This document shows positions 8,948 to 17,547 of a DNA stretch of 64,000 nt, piece after piece. The DNA comes from Gammaproteobacteria bacterium. GTDB taxonomy: Bacteria; Pseudomonadota; Gammaproteobacteria; Pseudomonadales; Halieaceae. Position 1 is the stretch's first letter; the number at the start of each line of letters is the position of its first letter. Location: contig JAUHYL010000002.1 of the NCBI GenBank assembly GCA_030426545.1, forward strand, positions 62,001 through 126,000. Reading direction: 5' to 3'. The notes under the pieces were generated by a model. It made no database searches. It was not told the DNA's origin and was given only the letters and a program-made list of their open reading frames with translations. The translations under genes were made by a program, and so were the position numbers.

Positions 8948-10852
8948 ATGGCGCGATTCCTTGGCGGTTGGGCGGGTGTTGTAGCCGGCCTTGCACTGGG
9001 TGCATGCAGCCCGGTGGATGATCCAACGCTGTTCCCCGCGTTCGATCCCGCCGCCGCCGCGCCGCCGCCTCCAAAACTTTCTGTGGAGAACAATCCAACA
9101 AGAAACCTTCTGTGGGGCGATGTGCACATACACACCAGTTACTCCACCGACGCCTATACGCTGGGTGTCACGGCAACGCCGCACGATGCCTACGTGTTTG
9201 CGCGCGGGGGTACGATCCGGCACGCGGCGGGTTATCCGATCCGAATCGACAGGCCGCTGGACTTCGCGGCGGTCACGGACCACTCCGAGTACATGGGTGT
9301 GGCTCGGCTTGATGAAGAGCTCACGCTGGCCCTGGAGCAACGCAGTCTGCGAGAACGCCTGCTGAATGACGGTCCGCTGATGGTGTCCTACGCTTTGTTG
9401 TCGACCGTACGCCAGGTCACGGGGCTTGATCGCTTTGCCGAGTCGTCAGGGGTTCGAGAAATAGCCGTGGATGCCTGGCGACTGATGATTGACACGGCTG
9501 ATGCCCATTACGAACCCGGCGTGTTTACAACGCTGGTCGGCTACGAGTGGACCTCCATGCCTGATGGTCAGAACCTGCATCGCAATGTGCTCTATCGCGA
9601 CACCAATGTGCCTGCTCTGCCGTATAGCTCGCTGGATTCGGGCAACCCCGAAGACCTGTGGGACGCACTGGATCAGCAAAGGGAAGCGGGCAAGAGGGTG
9701 ATGGCCATTCCGCACAATGCAAACGTCTCAAACGGCCTGATGTACGCGCGCACCCAGTTTGATGGCAGCCCCATTACGCCCGCTTACGCCGAGCAACGCC
9801 TGCGCAATGAGCCAGTGAGTGAAATTCTGCAAATCAAGGGCACTTCCGATACGCACCCCATGCTGTCACCGGAGGATGAGTTTGCAGATTTCGAGATACT
9901 TTCCGGGCAGCTCAATGCGTCTGCAGATTTCAGCGAGCCGCGCGGCAGCTACGCCCGCGATGCCCTGCGCGCCGGTATCGAGTTTTCCCACGCGGAAGGG
10001 TTTAACCCCTATCGTTTCGGTGTGATCGGTAGCAGCGACAGCCACAACGCGAGCAGTTCGGTGCAGGAAGACAAGCACCACGGCAAACTGCCACTGATGG
10101 ACGGTACGGCGGGGTTGCGCCTGGCCAAGTCCATCCTGCTACCCGGCTCTTTACACCGTGCGCGCAACTGGGGTGCGGCTGGCCTCGCGGGTGTCTGGGC
10201 GCAGGAGAATACGCGAGAATCGGTGTTTGATGCGCTGGTTCGTAAAGAGACCTTCGCCACGTCGGGGCCGCGTATCAGCCTGCGATTTTTCGGCAGTTTT
10301 GATTACCCTGCGGATATGCTCGCGCAGTCAAACCTGCTGCAGCTTGCCTATGCCCAGGGTGTGCCCATGGGCGGCACGCTGGCGCTGCCCACTGCGCCGG
10401 CTGGAGACGGCAGCGTCGCTGCACTGTCGGCATCTGCCCCCTCATTTGCCGCCTGGGTCGCGAAAGATCCCGAGGGCGCTAACCTCGACCGCCTGCAGAT
10501 CATCAAGGGCTGGGTAGACGCAACTGGTGAGAGCCATGAACAGGTTTTTGATATCGCACTCTCGGACGGACGTGAACCGGGGTCGGGTGGGGCGTCCACC
10601 GAGGTGGGTAATACGGTGGATGTCGCCACGGCAACCTATACCAACACAATCGGCGCAACGCAGTTGCGCGCCCTTTGGCGTGACCCCGACTTCGACCCGT
10701 CGCAGGAGGCGTTCTACTACGCGCGCGCGATCGAAATTCCCACGCCGCGCTGGTCAACCTATGATGCACAGCGCCTGGGTGTTGAGGCGCCCCAACCGGC
10801 GAGTATTCAGGAGCGTGCTATCAGCTCGGCTATCTGGTACCGGGCTCCCTGA
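8948..10852 (+). CDS. DUF3604 lipoprotein (PHP-like metal-dependent hydrolase)
   Basis: From ATG 8948 the protein is 634 residues with a lipoprotein signal ending LGAC (Cys20), so it should be an envelope lipoprotein. DUF3604 hallmarks are WGDVHIHTSYSTDAY, FAAVTDHSEYMG and GVIGSSDSH. The His/Asp-rich blocks resemble PHP-domain metal sites, so a metal-dependent phosphoesterase or hydrolase activity is likely, but no reaction is established for the family as far as I know. Earlier starts (ATG 8909, or the frame from 8855) would bury the lipobox deep in the protein. It sits 167 bases after the sulfatase on the same strand. A second DUF3604 gene at 44181 overlaps an alkylsulfatase-like gene, pointing to a role in organosulfate use. 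Confidence 0.85.
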   Translation: MARFLGGWAGVVAGLALGACSPVDDPTLFPAFDPAAAAPPPPKLSVENNPTRNLLWGDVHIHTSYSTDAYTLGVTATPHDAYVFARGGTIRHAAGYPIRIDRPLDFAAVTDHSEYMGVARLDEELTLALEQRSLRERLLNDGPLMVSYALLSTVRQVTGLDRFAESSGVREIAVDAWRLMIDTADAHYEPGVFTTLVGYEWTSMPDGQNLHRNVLYRDTNVPALPYSSLDSGNPEDLWDALDQQREAGKRVMAIPHNANVSNGLMYARTQFDGSPITPAYAEQRLRNEPVSEILQIKGTSDTHPMLSPEDEFADFEILSGQLNASADFSEPRGSYARDALRAGIEFSHAEGFNPYRFGVIGSSDSHNASSSVQEDKHHGKLPLMDGTAGLRLAKSILLPGSLHRARNWGAAGLAGVWAQENTRESVFDALVRKETFATSGPRISLRFFGSFDYPADMLAQSNLLQLAYAQGVPMGGTLALPTAPAGDGSVAALSASAPSFAAWVAKDPEGANLDRLQIIKGWVDATGESHEQVFDIALSDGREPGSGGASTEVGNTVDVATATYTNTIGATQLRALWRDPDFDPSQEAFYYARAIEIPTPRWSTYDAQRLGVEAPQPASIQERAISSAIWYRAP

Positions 10853-10895
10853 GCGCCCGTTTTTCGCGCCGTGCAGGCAGGGCAGCGATGACTAC

Positions 10896-10940
10896 CCCTT
10901 CAGGGGAAACACTCTAATCACGCCCACACGGTTTTTTTAG
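10896..10940 (+). promoter_or_regulatory. Shared upstream element, copy B (operon promoter)
   Basis: Second copy of the element at 6908-6947. CCCCTTCAGGGG forms a clean 4+4 inverted repeat, then AAACACTCT, three bases, CACG, three bases, ACACGG and a T-run ending TTTTAG. A TGTAAT (10953-10958) and TCAGAC precede the GAGGAG ribosome site of the next gene. Spacing to the ATG at 10989 matches that in copy A. Confidence 0.65.
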
Positions 10941-10988
10941 GTCCCCCGGCGCTGTAATTTTGTGGGCCAGTCAGACGAGGAGATACTG

Positions 10989-11762
10989 ATGTCGGATCCG
11001 ACCCTGGAACCATCTACAAGCCCCGGTGAAATCAGCCAGTGGCCCATGCTCAAAATCGTCTATCGCACCGAGCCGGAAAAAATCGCCGAGCTGTTACCGC
11101 CCGGCATTACGGTGAGCGAAGATCCCAACGTAAACCTGACAATCTACAACCTGCCGGTCAATGAAGAGCCTGAATATGGCATTCTGATGACGGTGGATGC
11201 GACGTATGACGGTACACCCGGCGAGTGGGCCCTGGGCTACGGGATAGACCAGGAGGCGCCGATTTTTATCTGCCAGTCTGCCAATGGGCAACCGAAGTTT
11301 CCCTGCCAGACCGACTATTTTCGTCTCGGTGAGAAAGTCTCCGCCCGTTGTACCCACCAGGGCTATACCTTTGTCGAATTCGAGGGAACGCTGGGGGCAG
11401 AAGATCCTTTGCCCGGTGAAGGGCTGGAGCGCCACGAATGGTGGGTGAAAGTGTCCCGCCAGGTAGGCTTTGGCAAGGGTTATGACTTTCCACCGCATGT
11501 TGTGCACGTGCACGGCAAGTATGGCCCTGGCCACCGGGTTGCGCTGAACGGTGTACTCACCTTGCGCGAAAGTCCCTGGGACCCTATCGCCACGCGCCTT
11601 CCGATGATCGAGCAGCTTTCCGCGCATTTGTGGTGGCCAGAGTACCTGAGTCGCGACACGACGTTGGCAGGACCACTGGACCCCGAGGGCTTCTGGCCGC
11701 ACATTGATACGATTTCAGGCAGTCGATGGCCGGGCCACCTGGGTGGGCCGCTGAAGGAATAG
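10989..11762 (+). CDS. Acetoacetate decarboxylase-like protein
   Basis: The ATG at 10989 is preceded by GAGGAG at 6-base spacing and gives 257 residues; the GTG at 10962 lacks a ribosome site. The fold signature is that of the acetoacetate-decarboxylase (ADC) superfamily, with NGQPKFPCQTDYF holding the lysine expected to form the Schiff base (GQPK). Members outside true ADC include aldolase/dehydratase-type enzymes acting on keto acids, so the reaction cannot be fixed. It is first in a four-gene operon with an amidohydrolase, a Rieske oxygenase and an SDR, which suggests a retro-aldol, decarboxylation or hydration step on a ring-degradation intermediate. Confidence 0.8.
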   Translation: MSDPTLEPSTSPGEISQWPMLKIVYRTEPEKIAELLPPGITVSEDPNVNLTIYNLPVNEEPEYGILMTVDATYDGTPGEWALGYGIDQEAPIFICQSANGQPKFPCQTDYFRLGEKVSARCTHQGYTFVEFEGTLGAEDPLPGEGLERHEWWVKVSRQVGFGKGYDFPPHVVHVHGKYGPGHRVALNGVLTLRESPWDPIATRLPMIEQLSAHLWWPEYLSRDTTLAGPLDPEGFWPHIDTISGSRWPGHLGGPLKE

Positions 11763-11820
11763 TTGTGCTGCGTGTGATGACGATGTCTGAGCCACGCGAT
11801 AATTGACAGGAGTATTGACC

Positions 11821-13008
11821 ATGGACCGTTATCTGATTGTTTCAACTGACGGCCACGCGGGCCTTCCCATGGAGGGCTACCGGGACTATCTGGACAGCAA
11901 GTACCACGCAGCGTTTGACGAGGCATTGCCTATCCAGCGCGAGATGACACGGCGCGCGGAAGAGAAGCTGCTGATAGCAGAGTTCAACGATAAGTGGCGG
12001 CAGGGAATTGAAGGTGATCTCAAGGGTGCGTGGGATGGAAGCGTTCGCGACCGGGTGATCGACGGCGATGGCGTCGCCGCGGAAGTACTTTTTCCCGATG
12101 GCATCACAGAGCAGAACGCGCCGCCGTTCGGCGCCGGCCTGAGCCTGAAGCCCTGGGGCATTGACCCTGAACTGCAATGGGCGGGTGCAAGGGCGCACAA
12201 CCGCTGGATAGCCGAGTTCTGTAAGGAGAACCCGCTGCGCCGTATTGGCCTGGCCATCGTACTGATGCTCTACGATGTGGACGAGGCCCTGGCGGAAGTG
12301 AAATGGGCCCACGAAAACGGGTTGCGGGGTATTCTGATACCGGCCTTGATGGGAGATCGGGACGCCTATAATCACCCCAGGTATTATCCGATCTGGGAGT
12401 TCTGCCAGGCGCACGATATGGTTGTTCACACCCACTCGGGCCCCTCGCCGGATTACAATATGGAACTCCCCGGCGCGATCGGTATCTTCCTTACCGAGTT
12501 CGCATGGTGGGCCGGACGCCCCCTGTGGCACCTGATCTTTGGTGGCGTGTTTGAGAAATTCCCGCGTCTTAAATTTGCCCTGACCGAAGTCAGTGAATTC
12601 TGGGTGCCGCACCTGCTTGAGATGATGGATGTGCGTGCGTCGGTTAAACACACAAGCGGGAAGTTGGGCGACTTTCGCTCCAACCTGACGTTACGTCCCA
12701 GCGAGTATTTCCGGCGTAACTGCTGGATCGGTGCTTCGGCCCTGTTTGACGAGGGATCCACCGCCGTGCGCCACGAGATCGGCATCGACAGAGTGATGTG
12801 GGGTACCGATTATCCACACCCGGAGGGCTCGTGGCCCCATACCCATGAAAAGCTGGTGACGTACATGAAAGGGCTGCCGGAGGCTGAAATCGAGGCCATG
12901 CTCGGCGGCAACGCACTAAACTGTTACCAACTGGATGCGGATGCACTGAATGCGGTTGCTGCACGCATTGGTCCACTCAAGTCCGACTTTGTTGACGTTG
13001 CCGCCTGA
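11821..13008 (+). CDS. Amidohydrolase-family metal-dependent hydrolase (Amidohydro_2)
   Basis: A 395-residue TIM-barrel amidohydrolase. DGHAG at the N-terminus corresponds to the first metal-binding strand, HTHSGPSPDY holds the next histidine, the segment around ALTEVSEFW follows, and MWGTDYPHPEG near the C-terminus has the conserved Asp/His. This subfamily includes decarboxylases and C-C or C-N hydrolases of the ACMSD/OH-DDVA type, often in aromatic or steroid degradation. CAGGAG lies upstream of ATG 11821; six extra residues would be added from 11803. It is second in the operon, with short gaps (58 and 20 bases) on either side. Substrate unknown. Confidence 0.87.
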   Translation: MDRYLIVSTDGHAGLPMEGYRDYLDSKYHAAFDEALPIQREMTRRAEEKLLIAEFNDKWRQGIEGDLKGAWDGSVRDRVIDGDGVAAEVLFPDGITEQNAPPFGAGLSLKPWGIDPELQWAGARAHNRWIAEFCKENPLRRIGLAIVLMLYDVDEALAEVKWAHENGLRGILIPALMGDRDAYNHPRYYPIWEFCQAHDMVVHTHSGPSPDYNMELPGAIGIFLTEFAWWAGRPLWHLIFGGVFEKFPRLKFALTEVSEFWVPHLLEMMDVRASVKHTSGKLGDFRSNLTLRPSEYFRRNCWIGASALFDEGSTAVRHEIGIDRVMWGTDYPHPEGSWPHTHEKLVTYMKGLPEAEIEAMLGGNALNCYQLDADALNAVAARIGPLKSDFVDVAA

Positions 13009-13028
13009 CTCTGGCGAGGAGAGCAGCC

Positions 13029-14075
13029 ATGTCTGATCGATTTCCCATGCCGATGCCCTTCGGGTGGTTCTGTGTCGGCCACAGCGACGAGCTCAGTGTC
13101 GGTGAAGTGCGCAACATCCATTACTTTGATCGCGATATGGTGTTGTTTCGCACCGCGTCGGGGAAAGTCGGGTTGTCGGTGCCTGCCTGCCCGCATCTCG
13201 GCGCGCACCTGGGCCATGGGGGCACTGTGCAGGGCGAGTCGCTGCGCTGCCCGTTTCATCACTGGCAGTACGATACCAACGGTGTGATCACCGACATTCC
13301 CTACGCGAGTCGTGTGCCCCCGAAGTGGGAGGGTAAGCCCTGCCTGAAAACCTATCCCGTGTGTGAAAAAAATGAAGTCATCTGGGCGTGGTATCACCCG
13401 CAGGATAAAGATCCCGACCACGAAGTCCTCGGCATCGATGTGTTTGAAGATGCGTCCTGGACCGAGCGCAAACGCTATCAATGGACGTTCGATTCCTGCC
13501 CACAGGAAATCGCGGAGAACGGCGTTGATGTAGCGCATTTCAAGTACGTACACCAGATGGAGGCCGTACCGGAGGGGGAGACCACCTACGAGAAGCACAT
13601 CCGTCGCAGCCTTGTCTCCGGCGTGCGCAAGGTCAGCGATGAAACGGGCGCCGAAGTTGAAGTCGAATCCACGGTGCAGGTGGTACAGAACGGGGCCGGT
13701 CAGAAGTGGGTGCGTTTCGCTGGATTCATGGATTACGTGTTGCAGGTCCTGGTGACACCCATCAACGATGCGTCTGTCGAGGTACGCTTCCTGTACGCGC
13801 ACCAGCCTTATCCAGAGGACTCCTTTGCACACATGGGCATGGAGGCCGCAATAGAAAGCACCAATGGTCAGCGCGGTTTGGAAGGTGACATTCCGATCTG
13901 GCACAACAAGTTTCACTTGCGCAACCCGGTACTTTGCGACGGCGATGGGCCGATCATGCGCTTCAGAAAATACTTCGCCCAGTTTTATGTCGATGGCCCG
14001 TACCCGGGTGACGAGGGATTACCGGTAGATCTCCAACACACCCGTGAAGAGGGAGCGCAACCACATGGCGAATGA
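13029..14075 (+). CDS. Rieske non-haem iron oxygenase, KshA/cholesterol-desaturase-like
   Basis: A 348-residue oxygenase subunit. Rieske ligands are Cys54/His56 (CPHLGAH) and Cys74/His77 (CPFHHW). The mononuclear iron motif is Asn164-Asp167-His170-His175 in ENGVDVAHFKYVH. The spacing and flanking text (RFPMPMPFGWF at the start, DIPYASRVPP after the Rieske domain) resemble 3-ketosteroid 9-alpha-hydroxylase KshA and the related Neverland/DAF-36 sterol desaturases. It needs an electron donor such as a KshB-type ferredoxin reductase, which is not in the window. Its stop overlaps the next gene's start by 11 bases, so the two are probably translationally coupled. Confidence 0.9.
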   Translation: MSDRFPMPMPFGWFCVGHSDELSVGEVRNIHYFDRDMVLFRTASGKVGLSVPACPHLGAHLGHGGTVQGESLRCPFHHWQYDTNGVITDIPYASRVPPKWEGKPCLKTYPVCEKNEVIWAWYHPQDKDPDHEVLGIDVFEDASWTERKRYQWTFDSCPQEIAENGVDVAHFKYVHQMEAVPEGETTYEKHIRRSLVSGVRKVSDETGAEVEVESTVQVVQNGAGQKWVRFAGFMDYVLQVLVTPINDASVEVRFLYAHQPYPEDSFAHMGMEAAIESTNGQRGLEGDIPIWHNKFHLRNPVLCDGDGPIMRFRKYFAQFYVDGPYPGDEGLPVDLQHTREEGAQPHGE

Positions 14076-14931
14076 ACTGGCAGGCAGAACTGCGGTAGTG
14101 ACAGGTGGCGCCTCAGGGGTTGGCTACAGCCTGTGCGAGTGCTTTGCGCGCAATGGAATGAACGTGGTGATGGCTGACATAGAGTCATCTGCCCTTGAAG
14201 CATCCAGTGCGAATCTGCAGAAAGAAGGCTTGAACGTGATCGGTCTCCAGGCGGATGTTACCAGCCCCGAGTCAATGGCCGAGCTCGAAGCGCAGAGCCG
14301 CGAGGCGTTCGGTAATGTGCATGTACTGTGCAATAACGCGGGTGTCGGTATCAAGGAAGCGCAGCGCCGCATCTGGACACTCACACCTAACGACTGGGAT
14401 TGGGGCTTCGGTGTGAACGTGATGGGCGTTTCCAATGGGCTGCGCGCCTTTGTGCCCAATATGCTCAGTCACGGTGAGCCTGGCCACGTGGTGAATACGT
14501 CGTCAGGTAATGGCGGATTGACCTCGCTGCCCACCACGCCCATCTACGCGGCGACAAAAGCGGCAGTGACCAGCATCACCGAAGTGCTGCATTATCAGTT
14601 CCTGATGGAGAATGCTGCGCTGCAGGCGCATGTGCTGTTTCCCGGCCCGCATGTGGTAAACACCAACATCCTCAGTTCCATGCGAAACCGCCCCGAGCAT
14701 CTGCGCGACGATGATGAACCGGTTGCGTATACCACCATGGCTGAACTGGCCAAGGCGTCCGGCCTGGAAAACATGCCGCTGACAGAGCCGGCGGAAGTTG
14801 CCGAGGCGTGTTTCGCCGGCATCGTCGCGGGGCAGTTCTGGATACTGCCTGCCAGCGAGGCCAACGACGCGCAGTTCAAGCGGCGCGCTGACAGTATTCT
14901 GGCGCGCACCAACCCGACGCTATCTCGCTAA
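14065..14931 (+). CDS. SDR family NAD(P)-dependent oxidoreductase
   Basis: A 288-residue short-chain dehydrogenase with TGGASGVG cofactor motif, NNAG, and YAATK as the catalytic Tyr-Lys. It starts inside the end of the Rieske gene (ATG 14065, GAGGGAG upstream) and closes the operon. It shares an unusual C-terminal FWI segment and overall layout with the SDR at 2423-3265. A hydroxysteroid-type dehydrogenase is a reasonable guess from the neighbours; the sequence alone only supports an alcohol/ketone oxidoreductase. Confidence 0.9.
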   Translation: MANELAGRTAVVTGGASGVGYSLCECFARNGMNVVMADIESSALEASSANLQKEGLNVIGLQADVTSPESMAELEAQSREAFGNVHVLCNNAGVGIKEAQRRIWTLTPNDWDWGFGVNVMGVSNGLRAFVPNMLSHGEPGHVVNTSSGNGGLTSLPTTPIYAATKAAVTSITEVLHYQFLMENAALQAHVLFPGPHVVNTNILSSMRNRPEHLRDDDEPVAYTTMAELAKASGLENMPLTEPAEVAEACFAGIVAGQFWILPASEANDAQFKRRADSILARTNPTLSR

Positions 14932-15007
14932 CGTGCGTTACCGGTTGGTTCTGTGCCAGCTGGTTGCGAAGAACCCCGCAAATCCCCCGGGTTGTGAACG
15001 ATATTGC

Positions 15008-15985
15008 TTATAGCGGTGCGTGAGCAGCGCCAAGCAAACCCAGTGTCGGGCAGGTGATCAGGTGTACGGGCACTTCGGACAGGACGTTTTTCATCTTGCC
15101 CTTACTGCTGAAGCGTTGCAGGAATTCGCTTTGTACCAGGAAGTCGCTAATGCGCGGCACGATGCCCCCGGCGAGGAAAAGCCCACCGTAGCTACCGGTG
15201 GTCAGTACGTAGTCACCGCAGGCGGAGCCCAGCAGGGCGCAGAATACCTTGAGCACCTCGCGGCTGTGGTGGTCCCCACCGTTGAGGGCGGCTTCCGTAA
15301 TTTGCGCCGCTGTCAGAGGCGCTACGCTGTTCCCTCGCACGGTGGCCAGTGTGCTGTGCAGCCGCTCCAGACCTGGCCCCGAGAGCAGAAGCTCTGTCCA
15401 CACCGTGTCGTATCTATGCAGAAGCTCGCGAAACAGCTCGAGCTCCAGGTCGTTTGCCGGGCTTAGCCCCGCGTAGCCCGGTTCGCTGGCACAGACCAGT
15501 GCCGAGGTGCCTGTCAGGTCCAGCGTGGCGCCGCCCAGCCCGGTGCCCGGCCCCACGACGGCACATTTTTTACCCTGGGTCTGGTACTCGCCACGCAGAC
15601 TCACAAGCTCTTGTGCGTGCAGATGAGGCAATGCGTACGCGTTGCCCTCGAAGTCATTGATGCAGCCCAGTTGTTCGAATCCGAATTCCCGGGCAAAGGC
15701 AATCTTGGAGAACGACCAGTCGACATTCAGCATGTTGACCTGATCACCCATCGGCGGTGCGGCAACGGCGAGACAGCAGGCGTGCACGGTCACGGGCTTA
15801 CCGGTTGTACTCTCTGCCTCCTTCAGCCATTGAACAACCACCTCTTCCAGCTTGGAATAATCACTGTTGAGATAGGCGCGGACCTGCGTGAGTTTTCCGC
15901 TTGGCGCATCGTACAGGGCAAGGCGTGTGTTGGTGCCGCCGATATCGCCAACCAACCGGTTCGATACTGTTGACGAAGGGGCCAC
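15008..15985 (-). CDS. glk: Glucokinase
   Basis: A 325-residue Glk-type glucokinase that phosphorylates glucose with ATP in the cytosol. VGDIGGTNTRL (residues 12-22) is the ATP phosphate loop, CINDFE carries the catalytic Asp, GPGTGLGGA is the sugar/ATP loop and FLAGGIVPR is the C-terminal adenosine motif. Where E. coli Glk has E-G-G-H contacting the sugar, this protein has SEPGYAG, so the His position appears to be Tyr (from memory of the E. coli sequence). The start is GTG at 15985, two bases after the pyruvate kinase stop, so the two form an operon feeding glucose through the ends of glycolysis or Entner-Doudoroff. Confidence 0.92.
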   Translation of the reverse strand: MAPSSTVSNRLVGDIGGTNTRLALYDAPSGKLTQVRAYLNSDYSKLEEVVVQWLKEAESTTGKPVTVHACCLAVAAPPMGDQVNMLNVDWSFSKIAFAREFGFEQLGCINDFEGNAYALPHLHAQELVSLRGEYQTQGKKCAVVGPGTGLGGATLDLTGTSALVCASEPGYAGLSPANDLELELFRELLHRYDTVWTELLLSGPGLERLHSTLATVRGNSVAPLTAAQITEAALNGGDHHSREVLKVFCALLGSACGDYVLTTGSYGGLFLAGGIVPRISDFLVQSEFLQRFSSKGKMKNVLSEVPVHLITCPTLGLLGAAHAPL

Positions 15986-15987
15986 TG

Positions 15988-17448
15988 TCAGCCCACGGGG
16001 AGAATTTTCATGATGTTGGTGGAGCCGGACACGCCCATCAGTTCGCCCTTGGTCAGCAATAGTGAATCGCCCTTGTTGAAGTAACCCCCGTCAACAAGAA
16101 ACTCAATAGCGCGGGCTTCGACGCTGTCGTGATCAAAGGCGCCCGCGTCAAAGAAAAGAGGCACCACACCGCGGCAAAGGCAGAGCTTCTGCAGCGTTTC
16201 TGCCAGTTTGCTCAGGGCGAAAATGGGTCGCCCTGAACTGAGTCGCGACATCAGTAGTGGCGTTGTGCCCGATTCGGTGAGGCAGGCGATGCCGCGCACG
16301 TTTTCGTAGTGATTGGCGGCGTAGATGGCAGACATGGCGATGGTTTCCTGGGCGCTGCAAAACTCCCGGTCGAGACGGTAGCGGGAAGTGCGGGCCACCG
16401 GGTGTCGCTCGGCGCCCAGCGCCGCTTCGGACATCGCGTCCACCACCTCTATCGGGAACTTGCCCACGGCGGTTTCGGCCGACAGCATCACCGCGTCTGT
16501 GCCATCCAGTACAGCGTTCGCCACATCGAAAACTTCGGCGCGTGTCGGCATTGGGCTGTTGATCATCGACTCCATCATCTGGGTCGCGGTTATCACCACA
16601 CGGTCCATGCGTCGCGCGCGTGCAATAAGGTCTTTCTGAATACCGATAAGCTGTGCATCGCCAACCTCTACACCCAGATCACCGCGGGCCACCATAATGC
16701 CGTCGGCCGCCGTCAGTATTCCGTCCAGCGTGTGGTCATCGCTGACCACTTCTGCGCGTTCAATCTTGGCAATAATTGACGGGTGCAGGTCGTGTTGATT
16801 CAGCAGTTCCCGCGTTTGAAAAATGTCTTCCTCAGACGAGACGAAGGATACGGCGACAAAGTCCGGCTTTACCTCCGCCAGACTGTCGATGTCTGTCAGG
16901 TCCTTGGTGGTGAGCGCGGGCGCTGCCAGGCCACCGCCCAGGCGGTTGATGCCCTTGCGCGAGCCCAGTATCCCGCCCAGAAGAACCGTGCAATCGACGG
17001 CCGACGCCTCCACGTCGTCGACACGCAGTCTGATGCGGCCGTCGTCCAGCAGTAGCGTGTCCCCGCGAGAGACGCTGCTGCACAGTTCCTCATATTCCAG
17101 GCCGACGGCGCGTCGGTCACCCTGATCGTCCGCCAGTTCAAGATCCAGTCTGAACGGATCCCCGGCACTCAGTTCGATCTCGCCATCGCGAAAGCTGCTG
17201 ATGCGGATCTTAGGCCCCTGTAGATCAGCCAGAATGCCGACATAAATACCGCAGATGTTGGCCTGCTTGCGAATTCGTGCAGCGACCTTGGCGTGCTGTG
17301 CAGCCGTCCCGTGACTGAAGTTCAGCCGAAACACGTTGACGCCGACGTTGATGAGCCTGGCAATCATGTCGGCAGACTCGCTGGCCGGGCCTACGGTGGC
17401 AACGATTTTAGTACGTCGTATTACCTTGGGTGTCACGATCATGTCCAT
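15988..17448 (-). CDS. pyk: Pyruvate kinase
   Basis: A 486-residue pyruvate kinase converting phosphoenolpyruvate and ADP to pyruvate and ATP. The N-terminus TKIVATVGPAS, VFRLNFSHG (Arg41, Asn43, Ser45), ADLQGPKIR, the IIAKIERAE catalytic Lys loop, MVARGDLGVE and the ATQMMESMI signature are all present. Length and the PykA-like C-terminus ending in a GSTN.MKI motif fit the gammaproteobacterial PykA group. ATG at 17448 gives the expected N-terminus but the ribosome site is weak. It is upstream of glk with a 2-base gap. Confidence 0.96.
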   Translation of the reverse strand: MDMIVTPKVIRRTKIVATVGPASESADMIARLINVGVNVFRLNFSHGTAAQHAKVAARIRKQANICGIYVGILADLQGPKIRISSFRDGEIELSAGDPFRLDLELADDQGDRRAVGLEYEELCSSVSRGDTLLLDDGRIRLRVDDVEASAVDCTVLLGGILGSRKGINRLGGGLAAPALTTKDLTDIDSLAEVKPDFVAVSFVSSEEDIFQTRELLNQHDLHPSIIAKIERAEVVSDDHTLDGILTAADGIMVARGDLGVEVGDAQLIGIQKDLIARARRMDRVVITATQMMESMINSPMPTRAEVFDVANAVLDGTDAVMLSAETAVGKFPIEVVDAMSEAALGAERHPVARTSRYRLDREFCSAQETIAMSAIYAANHYENVRGIACLTESGTTPLLMSRLSSGRPIFALSKLAETLQKLCLCRGVVPLFFDAGAFDHDSVEARAIEFLVDGGYFNKGDSLLLTKGELMGVSGSTNIMKILPVG

Positions 17449-17547
17449 TAATCGGAAGCCGGCATTGTAGCTCAGCTTGCGCGCAAATGCCGCGCCGGCC
17501 AGCGGGAATAGGTCACAGCGGGCGGTGAGTGAGCGGTGGCCGCCCGG

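Noticed and set aside
12924-13916. A 330-codon minus-strand frame
   Set aside because: Antisense of the Rieske oxygenase; no motifs, while the sense frame has all iron ligands.
17466-17478. TGTAGCTCAGCTT resembles a tRNA D-arm
   Set aside because: No acceptor stem, anticodon arm or GGTTCGA T-arm at the right distance; it lies upstream of pyruvate kinase.
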